35,427 bases of DNA from CAISDA01 sp050258555 (GTDB lineage: Bacteria; Bacteroidota; Ignavibacteria; UBA10030; UBA8401), in assembly GCA_050258555.1 (NCBI GenBank), contig JBLMZA010000057.1, forward strand, positions 1 to 35,427. The letters are read 5' to 3'. Below, piece after piece: positions 1 to 9,561 of this stretch; positions within the stretch are counted from its first letter, which is position 1; every line of letters starts with the position of its first letter. The position numbers and the translations under genes were made by a program. The notes beneath the pieces were generated by a model that did not search any database, had not been told where the DNA came from, and saw nothing but the letters and a program-made list of their open reading frames with translations.

Positions 1-3000
1 GTCCGGCCGCGCGAAGGAGATGGTTCCGCGTCAGTTCAGGCGCCGACGCCGCCAGCGCCATTCCGTCCTGAAGCTGATCGCGAAATCCGTACGCGCCGCT
101 TGCCTGGTAGAACGCCGAACGTGCCCACACACGGCACGCGATGGTCTGATACAACAGCCAGCGGTTGAGCAGAATATCCATCGCACGATCGGGTGTCTTC
201 ACCTGGAGGGCGCCGAGCGTCGTATTCCAAAACGCAGTCACCGCCTGGAAGACCGCATCGAGATCCGCGGCTCGGTAACGAAGAATCAGTCGACGGGCGT
301 CCTCCGTGCCGGCGGCGTCGCCAAGCAAGAAGACGATCTTTGCTTCTTCATCCGGCTTGAGATCGATCAGTGTCTGCATCGCACAGCAGGGATCCATTCC
401 GGCGCCGACACGCGTGGAAAGCGGCGCTGCGCTCTCCAGAGCGACAGGATGAGCAAGCGTACCGTTGCGTCCCAAAAATTCCTTCCGGTCCCCGGTCCAG
501 CTCGTCTGGCGTCCGGAAAGGTCGGCGAACGCCACGCGATGCTGATAATCCATTCTCCATGGATTCCGCGCCAGCATCGCCTGTGTCTGCGGTTCGATCT
601 CGGTCGTCACAAACGGAGCCGAGGCCTCGCGCGAAACGGCAAGCACCCATTCAAGATAGGCGGTGACGGAAAGCCGCCGGTTTCGCCGCGACACATTCTT
701 AATCGTCATTCGCGAAATTTTGATCGGATCGGCGAGCGGAACAAACTCGAGCAATTCAACGGCGATGCCATGGGACCGATGTTCAAATCGGCTGTAGCCC
801 TGCCCGTGCCGCGCAATGTAGTCCCCCGGATCCCCCGCGACCGGCAGTGCGGTCGGACACCAGAGTCTGCCGCTGTGTTCGTCCCGGAGGTAGAACACCT
901 CTCCGGGTCTGTCACCGACCGGATCGTTCATCCATGGCGTCAGCTGGTTTTCCCGGCTGTCCTGCGACCAGGTATACCCGCTTCCATCGGCCGAGACCTG
1001 AAAGCCGAACGACGCGTTGGCAATGACGTTGATCCACGGAGCCGGCGTCCGCTTGTCATCGGACAATATCGTGACGTATTCCCTCCCCTTTGCCGCAAAC
1101 CCGCCTGCTCCGTTGGAAAATTCCAACGACGGTGCCGCTGGAGCCGCGGGTGTTGCATCATTCCCTGCGCTGGCGAGCGTCAGTTTGTCGATGACCCATT
1201 CATGGGGACGGAGTGAAAATCCGCTCTGCGGCGGCACGGCGGATTCGGATTCCTTCAGCGCAAGAAGCTGTTCGGCAAGGCTTCCGCGACGGCTCATGAG
1301 CACCGCGCGGGCGGCGCATTGCAGCGCCATCCGCTCATCGAGCGACATCAGGTCTGCCCGCACGATGAAGATGTTCCCTTGAGCGAACCGGCCATCAGGC
1401 TGCGGCCGCATTTGCGATTCGTTCGTCCGCACGACGGTTTCGATCGCGCCTTGAAGATCAAGAAGATAGGATTGCAACTGTTCGTTCAGAATCACCAGAT
1501 CGACCGCAAGCAGTTTCATCCGCCAATATTCATGGGCGCGCACCAACTGCCGGACAATTTCCATATCCGCCGGATCATCGATCCGGACAAGGACGATCGG
1601 CAGATCTCCCGAAATGCGATGCGCCCATAACGCCGATGGTCCGCCCGCATTCCTCAAGAGCACGTCGGAAGGAGGACGAAGCGACGGATTGGCGTACAGA
1701 ATATGGCCGGCCAGCTGCTGGAAGAGATGCGCCTCCTCTGCGCTGACGGCCAAATGATACAGCTGGACCTGTGCCTGCGTCCAGGCAAGCGTGAGGGCTC
1801 GTTCGAATGCCGAGGCGTCATAATGCTTATCGGCCAGGTCGAGCACGGCCTGACGCGTCGGAGCGACCATTGTCCAGAATGCGACGTGCACGGTAGTGCC
1901 GGGCGGAATGCGGACGCAACAGCGGAGGCTGAAGACCGGATCGAGCACTGTTCCAGCAGTGTTGGAAAGCGGTCCTCCCCCCATCACCGCTCGCGGCGAG
2001 CGCACATCGCAGCCCCGGCCGATAAACCGGGCACGGTCGGTTTCATACTCGAGAGCGCCGATGCTTTCGCCTTCGATGACCGCAAGATGGGCGGCCCAGA
2101 TCTCGGGATCGGTGGGCGAACGACGGCGGCGCGTGGCAAGCAGGGTGCCGACGTCGGCCACAAATTCCGTCTGCACGAAGAGCTTGGAGAAGGCCGGATG
2201 TGATGTGTCCGAGGCCGGCGGCGCCAGCACCACCTCGGCATACGACGTAAGCTCGATCTCCCGCACGCGGGTTCCGAGATTGGACAGCGAGATGCGCCGC
2301 ACTTCGGCGTCGTTTTCGGGCGAGACCGTGACTTCGAGCGTCGTGGTGATGGTTCCGTCATCGCGCGCGATCTCGATGCGGTCCTCCGAGAACTCCACTT
2401 CATACCGGCCGGGCTCCACGCACGTTGGCTGATACGCGGCCGACCATACATCCCCGCGTCGTCTGTCGCGCAGATAGATGTATGCGCCCCATGCATCCAT
2501 GGTCACATCCTCGCGCCAGCGCGTGACGGCGATGTCGCGCCACCGGCTATATCCTGATCCGGCGCCGGTCATCATGACGGCATAATTGCCGTTGGAAAGA
2601 ATGTGCGTATGCGGGACGTCGTCGTGCGCCGAATGCATCCGGCGGTACATCGATGGCACAGCCATGCGGATATTGGAGGCGCTCTTGACCTCTTCGCCCC
2701 GGGGACGGGCGACAGCCACACCGCGCGGCATGCGCTCCTGCAACAACAATTCGGTCGCCTGGATGATCGGCTCTGTGTGAAAGCGTTGCTGCATTCGGCC
2801 CTCGTACAACACATTGCCGATAGCCGTGAGCGTCATTCCCTGATGATGCGCCATATAGGCGCGGACGATGGCCACCGTACTGCCTTCAGGCAGTCGCGAC
2901 GGCGTATAGTCCAACGCTTCGAAATATCCGAACTTCCCGCGCCCGCCTGCTCCGGCAAGCCGGAGAAAATTGCGGAGAGCCGCCTTGGGATCGATCATCG

Positions 3001-6000
3001 CCGCCAGGCCGGTGGCATAGGGAGCGATAACGGCGTCTTTGCTGAGTCCGCGTTTCAATCCGAGCCCAGGCACTCCGAATGTCGAATATTGATAGATCAG
3101 TTCGAGATCGCGCACATTGTAGGCCGATTCCGAGACGCCCCATGGCACGTCCAGTTCTTTGCCATACTCGATTTGACGGCGCACGACACACCGGGCGGTC
3201 TGTCCGAGCAGACTTTCGGCCGGCGTCCTCATCACGAGCGCAGGCATAAGATACTCGAACATGGAGCCGGACCAGGAGATCAATGCCGAATCGCGATCGA
3301 CCGGCGTCAGCGCCCGGCCCAGGGCGAACCAGTGGCGCATGGGCACATCGCCCTTCGCGATCGCGACAAAACTCGCCAGCCTCGCTTCGGAGGCAAGCAG
3401 GTCATAACAGGACGGATCGAGTGAGCCATCGGCCGCACGGCAGCCGAGAGAAAGCAACCGCCGTTTGTCATCGAAGAGGAACGTGAAATCCATGAGTGCG
3501 AACAGCTTCATCGAATCCTCTTTCACAGACAAGAGCCGCCGCCTGAGCGACCGGACAGCCCGGCCCGATCGGTCGAATGATTCAATCAACATTTCGACGG
3601 CCGCGACGCCGGTCTTGTCCGTTTGGTTCCCGTGGTTTGTGCCGTTGCCGGCCGAACGAAGTTCAACGAATAGTGCCGACAGCATCGGCATCACTGCGTC
3701 GCAACACTCGGGAATCTCGTCGAGTGTCGGAATGGCGCCGTTGCCGAGCGCTGCACGCAGGCTGGCTGAGAGCAATGCCGGATTGTGCGTTGCCGCTTCG
3801 GCCAGAAGCTGCCAGGGTTTCAGTAATTCGGCATCCCTTTCGTGGCTGTTGACAGAGGCCCTGATGGCGCTCATCCAGAACACAAGCTCCGCGCCCGATT
3901 CCTCCTGTGGTCCGCGGGCACCGTCGTTGACGAGCCCGCGTGCGCACTTGTCCAGAAGCGCGGCATGATTTGAGAGATTTCCCAGAACCTGCATCACGCC
4001 TTCGGGCGTGGAAGGGGGGCTCGCCAGCAGAGCGCTCATGATGCCGAGCTCCTGCTCGAGTTGCCGTCGGTCCGCGGCCTGCGAGCGTCCATCATTCGGC
4101 CATGCCTGCAAAGACTCTCGCGCAAGCAGCAGCGCATCGCCGATGCCTGACATGTGCCTCGGATCCATCGCTGGACGCCGAAGCATTTCCATGCACGCAT
4201 TGCCGAGAGCGATTAAGTGGCCCGCAAGGTTTCCGCTATCGACCGAGGAAACATATTTTGGATCCAGCGCGCGGAGGCTCTGCGTATCATACCAGTTGTA
4301 AAAGTGGCCGCGGAAACGTTCGAGCGTGTTCAACGTACTGAGTGTCGATTCGATCCGCGCCGTCGTATCATAGCTTCCCTGCCAGCCGAAATCATTCGCC
4401 GCGACCGTGGATAACAGATACAAGCCGAGATTCGTCGGGGAGGTTCGATGGGCGATCTTCGGTGTGGGCTCTTCCTGAAAATTGTCCGGCGGCAAAAGAT
4501 GGTCCTCTGCCGTAACGAAGGTTTCGAAATATCGCCAAGTGCGCCGGGCGATCAATCGCAGCGTCTGGGCTTCGTCGATCGACAGCGGTTCGGTGGCGGC
4601 GTCGGTCCGGGGGCGGCTCGTCCGCTGTGCGGTCAGCGGCGACAAAAGCCACAGCACCACAAACGGGGCGGCGATCTGCCATGCCCCACTCTGGGGAACC
4701 GAGAGAAGACTGAGTCCGGCGACGCCGGCCAGCGCAACGCCTCCGGCCATTCGCCGATAGAAACCGGGGATACTGAGAGGAAGCCCGAATTTCGCCTGAG
4801 CGGCAGTCATCCATTCCAGCAGATGACGATGACTCGCGAAAAGCCGGAAGAGCGTTCGCACGACCGCGTCTCCCATGAGCCATGCCTGATGGGCAAGAAG
4901 CGAGAGATGGAAGCCGGTCTGCGCCAGTGCGAGCAATAAATCTTTGGCGACGGCGCGAACGTGGCTTCGCTTGGAGAACTGCCGGCTTCGGCGCGGAAGC
5001 AGACCTGAGAAAAACGGAAGAAGCGTCGGAAGGGCGATCGTGGCAACAATGCAGAGGCTCCATACGGCAGCCGACGCGGGAGGGAGCCGCCAGCCGGCAA
5101 CCAAGGCACAAAAGGCGGCCGGAGCCGAGAGTGACCGCCGCAAATTGTCCATCATTTTCCAGCGGCCGATCAATGGAACCTGACGCCGTCCGGCCTGCCC
5201 GCTTGCATCCCGTCCCGATCCGAGAATCCAGGGCAGGAGTTGCCAGTCACCGCGCGCCCACCGGTGCTGCCGGGCCGCGGCCACATCGTATCGGGTCGGA
5301 TATTCTTCGACCACATCGATGTCCGTGACAAGACCAGCCCCCGCAAATATCCCCTCGAGAAGATCATGGCTCAGGACAGCGTTCTCGGGAACACGTCCGG
5401 CAAGCGCGGCTTCGAACACTTCGATGTCATAAATGCCTTTTCCGCTATAAGACCCCTTGCCGAAGAGATCCTGATAGACATCCGAGACGGCAAAGGCGTA
5501 GGGATCCATTCCACCGGGCCCCGAAAACAGGTGCTGAAAGAATGATCCTCCCCGGTCGGTGGGCAGCGACGGCGTGACGCGCGGCTGAAGCACACCGTAG
5601 CCTTCGATCACACGGCCTGTATGCGCGTCGAGCCTCGGCCGATTGAGCGGATGGGCCATCTTTCCCACCAAGCGCCGGGCCGCCCGGCGCGGGAATCGCG
5701 TATCGGCATCGAGCGTGATCACAAACCGGAGATCGGCAGGCAGACGAGGCGGATCCAGAAAACTCGTGTCGGTTGCTCCGCGCACCAGGCGGTTGAATTC
5801 ATGCAGCTTGCCGCGCTTGCGTTCCCACCCCATCCACTTTTTCTCACCTTCGTTCCATAACCGCCGGCGGTGAAGCAGCAGGAACCGTTCGCCTGAAGCG
5901 GCCCGTTCATGCCGCTGATTCAATCGGGCGATCCCTTCCTCTGCCGCGCAGAGCAGTTCTTCGTCTCCGTCCACATGTTCACTCGAAGCATCCCTCCAGT

Positions 6001-7588
6001 CCGAAAGCAGCGCGAAATACAGTTCGCCGTCTTGGTTTGCCAGAAAGTGCACTTCCAGCCGCTCGATCTGCTCTTCAATTTCTTCGCGTGTTGTCAGGAG
6101 CATCGGCATCACGATCATCGTCCGCAGCTCATCGGGCACACCGTCATGGAGGCTGAGGGCCGGCAGCGTCCGGGGAGCGAGCCGATGCGTGATCCAGTGG
6201 TTGACGAGCGCAAAGGCAGCATCCGAGAATGGAATGATGGCCAGTATCGTCAACATCGCCAGTGTGAATGCGCCCACTCCCGCCTGCGCAAGCATCCCTA
6301 TCGGCAAAGCCAGAAGACCGGCGCTGACGGCCGCGGCCGCACCGAGGTATCCCCAGATGCCGGCGTGCCGTGCCGCACGCTCGAAGAGCATCCGACCCGA
6401 CACATGAAACGCAAGTTGGCGCTCGAACGCGCGGCGGCCGTTTGAAAGGAGATAATATCCCGGATCGCTCTGGGGAGCGTTCAGTCCGTCCTGCCCGATG
6501 GCGGCATGCTCGGCGTTCCGAAGCGCACATCGAGCCACTTCACGCTCCGTATGCGACGATCCTCTGGCAAGCTCTTCAATGGCATGCCGGTAACTGTCCC
6601 GTGTCGGAAAATCCATCGCGGAAAAATTACTGCCCTCACGCAACATGGCATCCACAAGACTGACACCCTCGAAAAATTTTGTCCAATCGACCGCAGAGAT
6701 CAGGCGCATGCTCGTGATGATGTTGCGAACGGTGACGCTGATGGCGCCTTGAAACTGATGTTCTTCGGTGACCATCTGTTCGGACGTGGTGTGTTGGGCG
6801 GCCAGGCGGGCATCGAGCCACCGAAGCGCAGGAGTCACGGCAGGATCCTTGTCGCGCAAGCGCTGCACGATCTGGACGGCAAACGCTCTCGGCAGAGGTT
6901 TTCCTTCATAGAGACGGAAGGCACTTTCGACGGGCTCTGGGGGAATCGGTCCGACGCCAAGCAGACGATCTGATGCCGCGTCGGCTTCCTGACGTTCCGT
7001 CCGGCTCGAGATAATACGCTCGGCCGAGCGGCGAAGATTTTCCACAAGCACGACGCGCAGCGTAATGGCCACTGCCCAGAGTTCACCGATCGTCAGCGGC
7101 TGAATGCGCTGGTAGGCCCCCACAAATCGACTGAGCATTTCAAGATCAAATCGGCTGTCGGTATGGGCGACGAAGGCCCACGCAATGCCGAACACCCGCG
7201 GGTACCCCTCGAGCGGTCCTTCGGCAAGCTTGGGCAGCAACCGGTAGTACCCCGGGGGAAGATCGTCATGAATTTCGCGGATCTGCTCGTCAACGATATG
7301 AAAATTATCGACGAGCCATTCAGCCGCCGGCGTAATGACGTGTTTGGCGTTAATGGCTTCGGCGATCTTGCGATAGGCCTGGAGCAGCACTCGTCCGTTG
7401 TCTTCGAGCCGTGCCGACAGGGCGCGGCCTGTTACCGGCTCCGGCCTCACACGCTGTGCCTCGGCAAGGCTCTCTCCATGCTGCTCGAGCCGTTCGATGC
7501 TGAATAGCTCGCTTCGGATCGGCTCTTCCGTTTCCGGAAGATGGGCATCGTGCAACGGTCCAAAGAGGCGAGCAAGCAAATCGTTCAC
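1..7588 (-). CDS. ndvB: Cyclic beta-1,2-glucan synthase (NdvB/ChvB type), 3' end cut by window
   Basis: An open frame of 2529 visible residues runs off the left edge. Family members have about 2800-2900 residues, so roughly 300 C-terminal residues are missing. The product is an inner-membrane enzyme that builds, cyclises and trims beta-1,2-glucan from UDP-glucose. The glycosyltransferase (GT84-like) domain shows the metal-binding DAD at residues 627-629 and RQHRW at 773-777. Hydrophobic segments lie near 405-460, 815-860 and 945-990. A glucoamylase-like/GH189-type cyclisation region spans about 1015-1575, with SWSGSMFEY, PWGVSES and YMAHHQGM. The C-terminal GH94 phosphorylase-like part begins with a beta-sandwich near 2170. 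Its likely general acid is Asp2508 in FRDQLQD, just inside the edge. The GTG start is the first usable start after an in-frame TGA at 7598-7600. It lies one base after the stop of the small upstream gene, which suggests translational coupling. No frameshift was found at the four points where frame was checked. Function is inferred from family features. Confidence 0.93.
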   Translation of the reverse strand, partial: MNDLLARLFGPLHDAHLPETEEPIRSELFSIERLEQHGESLAEAQRVRPEPVTGRALSARLEDNGRVLLQAYRKIAEAINAKHVITPAAEWLVDNFHIVDEQIREIHDDLPPGYYRLLPKLAEGPLEGYPRVFGIAWAFVAHTDSRFDLEMLSRFVGAYQRIQPLTIGELWAVAITLRVVLVENLRRSAERIISSRTERQEADAASDRLLGVGPIPPEPVESAFRLYEGKPLPRAFAVQIVQRLRDKDPAVTPALRWLDARLAAQHTTSEQMVTEEHQFQGAISVTVRNIITSMRLISAVDWTKFFEGVSLVDAMLREGSNFSAMDFPTRDSYRHAIEELARGSSHTEREVARCALRNAEHAAIGQDGLNAPQSDPGYYLLSNGRRAFERQLAFHVSGRMLFERAARHAGIWGYLGAAAAVSAGLLALPIGMLAQAGVGAFTLAMLTILAIIPFSDAAFALVNHWITHRLAPRTLPALSLHDGVPDELRTMIVMPMLLTTREEIEEQIERLEVHFLANQDGELYFALLSDWRDASSEHVDGDEELLCAAEEGIARLNQRHERAASGERFLLLHRRRLWNEGEKKWMGWERKRGKLHEFNRLVRGATDTSFLDPPRLPADLRFVITLDADTRFPRRAARRLVGKMAHPLNRPRLDAHTGRVIEGYGVLQPRVTPSLPTDRGGSFFQHLFSGPGGMDPYAFAVSDVYQDLFGKGSYSGKGIYDIEVFEAALAGRVPENAVLSHDLLEGIFAGAGLVTDIDVVEEYPTRYDVAAARQHRWARGDWQLLPWILGSGRDASGQAGRRQVPLIGRWKMMDNLRRSLSAPAAFCALVAGWRLPPASAAVWSLCIVATIALPTLLPFFSGLLPRRSRQFSKRSHVRAVAKDLLLALAQTGFHLSLLAHQAWLMGDAVVRTLFRLFASHRHLLEWMTAAQAKFGLPLSIPGFYRRMAGGVALAGVAGLSLLSVPQSGAWQIAAPFVVLWLLSPLTAQRTSRPRTDAATEPLSIDEAQTLRLIARRTWRYFETFVTAEDHLLPPDNFQEEPTPKIAHRTSPTNLGLYLLSTVAANDFGWQGSYDTTARIESTLSTLNTLERFRGHFYNWYDTQSLRALDPKYVSSVDSGNLAGHLIALGNACMEMLRRPAMDPRHMSGIGDALLLARESLQAWPNDGRSQAADRRQLEQELGIMSALLASPPSTPEGVMQVLGNLSNHAALLDKCARGLVNDGARGPQEESGAELVFWMSAIRASVNSHERDAELLKPWQLLAEAATHNPALLSASLRAALGNGAIPTLDEIPECCDAVMPMLSALFVELRSAGNGTNHGNQTDKTGVAAVEMLIESFDRSGRAVRSLRRRLLSVKEDSMKLFALMDFTFLFDDKRRLLSLGCRAADGSLDPSCYDLLASEARLASFVAIAKGDVPMRHWFALGRALTPVDRDSALISWSGSMFEYLMPALVMRTPAESLLGQTARCVVRRQIEYGKELDVPWGVSESAYNVRDLELIYQYSTFGVPGLGLKRGLSKDAVIAPYATGLAAMIDPKAALRNFLRLAGAGGRGKFGYFEALDYTPSRLPEGSTVAIVRAYMAHHQGMTLTAIGNVLYEGRMQQRFHTEPIIQATELLLQERMPRGVAVARPRGEEVKSASNIRMAVPSMYRRMHSAHDDVPHTHILSNGNYAVMMTGAGSGYSRWRDIAVTRWREDVTMDAWGAYIYLRDRRRGDVWSAAYQPTCVEPGRYEVEFSEDRIEIARDDGTITTTLEVTVSPENDAEVRRISLSNLGTRVREIELTSYAEVVLAPPASDTSHPAFSKLFVQTEFVADVGTLLATRRRRSPTDPEIWAAHLAVIEGESIGALEYETDRARFIGRGCDVRSPRAVMGGGPLSNTAGTVLDPVFSLRCCVRIPPGTTVHVAFWTMVAPTRQAVLDLADKHYDASAFERALTLAWTQAQVQLYHLAVSAEEAHLFQQLAGHILYANPSLRPPSDVLLRNAGGPSALWAHRISGDLPIVLVRIDDPADMEIVRQLVRAHEYWRMKLLAVDLVILNEQLQSYLLDLQGAIETVVRTNESQMRPQPDGRFAQGNIFIVRADLMSLDERMALQCAARAVLMSRRGSLAEQLLALKESESAVPPQSGFSLRPHEWVIDKLTLASAGNDATPAAPAAPSLEFSNGAGGFAAKGREYVTILSDDKRTPAPWINVIANASFGFQVSADGSGYTWSQDSRENQLTPWMNDPVGDRPGEVFYLRDEHSGRLWCPTALPVAGDPGDYIARHGQGYSRFEHRSHGIAVELLEFVPLADPIKISRMTIKNVSRRNRRLSVTAYLEWVLAVSREASAPFVTTEIEPQTQAMLARNPWRMDYQHRVAFADLSGRQTSWTGDRKEFLGRNGTLAHPVALESAAPLSTRVGAGMDPCCAMQTLIDLKPDEEAKIVFLLGDAAGTEDARRLILRYRAADLDAVFQAVTAFWNTTLGALQVKTPDRAMDILLNRWLLYQTIACRVWARSAFYQASGAYGFRDQLQDGMALAASAPELTRNHLLRAAG

Positions 7589-7589
7589 G

Positions 7590-7715
7590 TCAACGACTCA
7601 CGATCTCGGTGGTTCTTTTTTGTGCTCTTTTTTCCCGTTTGGCCGCCTGTTTTTCCTTTAAGGTCTTTGCAGGCGCTTTCTTCGAATTCTTCTTGCTGTT
7701 CTGGCTTTTACTCAT
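7590..7715 (-). CDS. 41-residue lysine-rich small protein
   Basis: This is a 41-residue, very basic peptide beginning MSKSQNSKKNSKK, followed by APAKTLKEKQAAKREKRAQKR. About two fifths of its residues are Lys or Arg. It has no Cys, membrane segment or signal peptide. Short basic proteins with an AKTLKEK-like core occur as hypothetical proteins in related bacteria; this is recalled, not searched. It starts 16 bases after the KaiC-like stop. Its TGA (7592-7590) is one base from the GTG of the glucan synthase, so the three genes look co-transcribed and the last two translationally coupled. The ribosome-binding site is weak. The function is unknown; nucleic-acid or acidic-partner binding is only a guess from the charge. 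A longer reading from 7883 in the same frame is rejected because it would overlap the KaiC-like C-terminus. Confidence 0.6.
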   Translation of the reverse strand: MSKSQNSKKNSKKAPAKTLKEKQAAKREKRAQKRTTEIVSR

Positions 7716-7731
7716 GACGTTCTCGCTTTCG

Positions 7732-9357
7732 TCAAATGATTCTACTGTGAAGAGTTTCCGATGCGTCGGCCTCGTATTCCGAACGCAGCACCACGATCTG
7801 CGCTTCCATGGCCTCGCGCTTGCGTGCGAGGCTGAACTCCTTGCTGTCGATCTCCTGCCGGCGCAGCAAGAGCGCGGCTGCATCCTTCATCTCCTGTGAC
7901 AATCGGGCCGACCCGATAAGCACGCCGGCACCTCCGACGTACACATCGAGGAGTTTGATACCGTCGTTTGTCAGCCGGAATTCGCGGATCTGGTTTGAAT
8001 GTTCCATTCCGCGCGATTTCAGAACATACAAGCCTCTGTTTCGTTCGCCTCCAATTTCAATATCGCGCAGCAAGAGCCACGTGTCGATGAGCGATGAAAT
8101 GTAAAAATCGGGCGTCTCGAGTTTCTCTCCGTCCGAGCTCAGGCTCGTGAAAAAGGCGGTGATCCCTTTCATTTTCAGAAAATCAACCAGCCGCAGGAGC
8201 ATCATTTTGACCTCTGCATGGTTCTCTCCTTCGGCAAATCCGTTGATCGGATCAAGAATGACCACCGACGGATGGAAGGTGTTGATCTCCTTGATGCTCG
8301 TGGTCAGATGCGCCTCCAGCCCGTAGAGCGTGGGGCGGGTCGCACAGAAACGAAGCCGTCCTTGTTTCACCCACGCTTCCAGTCTGATGCCGATCGAACT
8401 CATGTTGCGCACGAGCTGGCTGGGAGATTCCTCGTACGAAAAATAGAGCACGCGTTCTCCTCTTCTGCAGGCGGCATCGGCAAATTGCGCTGCGATGCTC
8501 GTCTTGCCTGTGCCGGCGGTGCCGGAGACGAGCACCGTGCTGTTGCGAAAATATCCCTTGCCCGAGAGCATCATATCCAGACGTGGGATGCCGCTGGAGA
8601 TGCGCTCACGCGATGAATGATAATTCAGTCCGAGCGAGGTGACCGGCAGCACAGATAATCCCTCCTCATCGATGAGAAAGGGATATTCGTTTGTGCCATG
8701 CGTTGAGCCGCGGTATTTGACAATGCGCAGCCGGCGGATGGAGGATTGGCCGCTCACACGATGATCAAGCAGGATGACGCAGTCGGAAACGTATTCTTCC
8801 AGCCCCTGACGCGTCAGGGTCCCCTCGCCGCGCTCGGCGGTGAGGATCGTCGTCACATTTTTCCTTTTCAGCCATTGGAACAGCCGGCGCAGTTCGGCGC
8901 GGAGAAGGAGGCGATCGGTGACGTCCGAAAACAGCGCTTCGATTGTGTCGAGCACAACGCGCTTTGCACCGATCGATTCGATGGCATAATGGATCCGGAG
9001 GAACAACTTCTCCAGATCAAAGCCGTCGTCGCATTCGGTATGGATGTGCTCAAGCCAGATTTTTTTCCGCGCCACAAGGCGATCGAGGTCGAAGCCGAGC
9101 GATGCGACATTGGCCGTTAACTCGCGTTCGGTTTCCTCGAACGAGATGAAGACGCCGGGTTCATCGAACTTCACCGCCCCATTGACGATGAACTCCATCG
9201 CAAGCAGCGTCTTTCCGCACCCCGCCCCGCCGCACACCAGCGTCGGCCGTCCTTGGGGCAATCCGCCGCCCGTAATTTCGTCCAATCCCTGGATATTCGT
9301 CGGCGCTTTGGGAAGGAAGGAGCGTCGAGCCGGCAGCACTGAGGTTTTCATGATCAT
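7732..9357 (-). CDS. KaiC-like double P-loop ATPase
   Basis: This 541-residue protein has two tandem RecA/KaiC ATPase domains. The CI-like domain (about 20-240) has Walker A GGAGCGKT at 43-50, the catalytic Glu pair 74-75 and a KYRGSTHGTNEYPF segment. The CII-like domain (about 250-475) has Walker A GTAGTGKT at 279-286, the Glu pair 309-310 and a SerSer pair at 421-422. That pair lies where cyanobacterial KaiC carries its Ser/Thr phosphosites. A charged C-terminal helix of about 60 residues follows (about 480-541), probably a coiled coil. No kaiA or kaiB is visible. Start codons at 9357 and 9351 (MIMKTS) are both possible and neither has a strong Shine-Dalgarno; a farther in-frame start at 9429 adds a non-homologous leader. 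It probably heads the operon with the small basic protein and the glucan synthase. An ATP-dependent signalling role is inferred, not a proven clock. Confidence 0.9.
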   Translation of the reverse strand: MIMKTSVLPARRSFLPKAPTNIQGLDEITGGGLPQGRPTLVCGGAGCGKTLLAMEFIVNGAVKFDEPGVFISFEETERELTANVASLGFDLDRLVARKKIWLEHIHTECDDGFDLEKLFLRIHYAIESIGAKRVVLDTIEALFSDVTDRLLLRAELRRLFQWLKRKNVTTILTAERGEGTLTRQGLEEYVSDCVILLDHRVSGQSSIRRLRIVKYRGSTHGTNEYPFLIDEEGLSVLPVTSLGLNYHSSRERISSGIPRLDMMLSGKGYFRNSTVLVSGTAGTGKTSIAAQFADAACRRGERVLYFSYEESPSQLVRNMSSIGIRLEAWVKQGRLRFCATRPTLYGLEAHLTTSIKEINTFHPSVVILDPINGFAEGENHAEVKMMLLRLVDFLKMKGITAFFTSLSSDGEKLETPDFYISSLIDTWLLLRDIEIGGERNRGLYVLKSRGMEHSNQIREFRLTNDGIKLLDVYVGGAGVLIGSARLSQEMKDAAALLLRRQEIDSKEFSLARKREAMEAQIVVLRSEYEADASETLHSRII

Positions 9358-9406
9358 GTTCTTAAAATTCCACCGAGGATGGGCTTTTGCTGTGTGGCTG
9401 CGCATG

Positions 9407-9436
9407 CTTGTAGCGTGAGCCCGGTGCACATATCAA
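9407..9436 (-). promoter_or_regulatory. Candidate sigma70-like promoter for the KaiC-like operon
   Basis: On the minus strand, TTGATA (9436-9431) is followed after 18 bases by TACAAG (9412-9407). This would give a leader of roughly 40 bases before the KaiC-like start. The -35 is good and the -10 matches only four of six positions, so this is a weak candidate. It rests on sequence pattern alone. Confidence 0.3.
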
Positions 9437-9561
9437 TGTATCGACAGCATCGGTGAGATGGTATCGCACAAAAGGATGGAAAGATAATTAATCCTTTTTT
9501 TCTTCGCCGGTGAGATGTGTGCGTGAAGATCGAGGGATGGAAAGGGAGGGATAAAAACAGA

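Noticed and set aside
1..7588. Frameshift or breakage of the glucan synthase
   Set aside because: The frame checked at residues near 1439, 2364, 2504 and 2529 stays consistent with the GTG start; the gene is cut only by the window edge.
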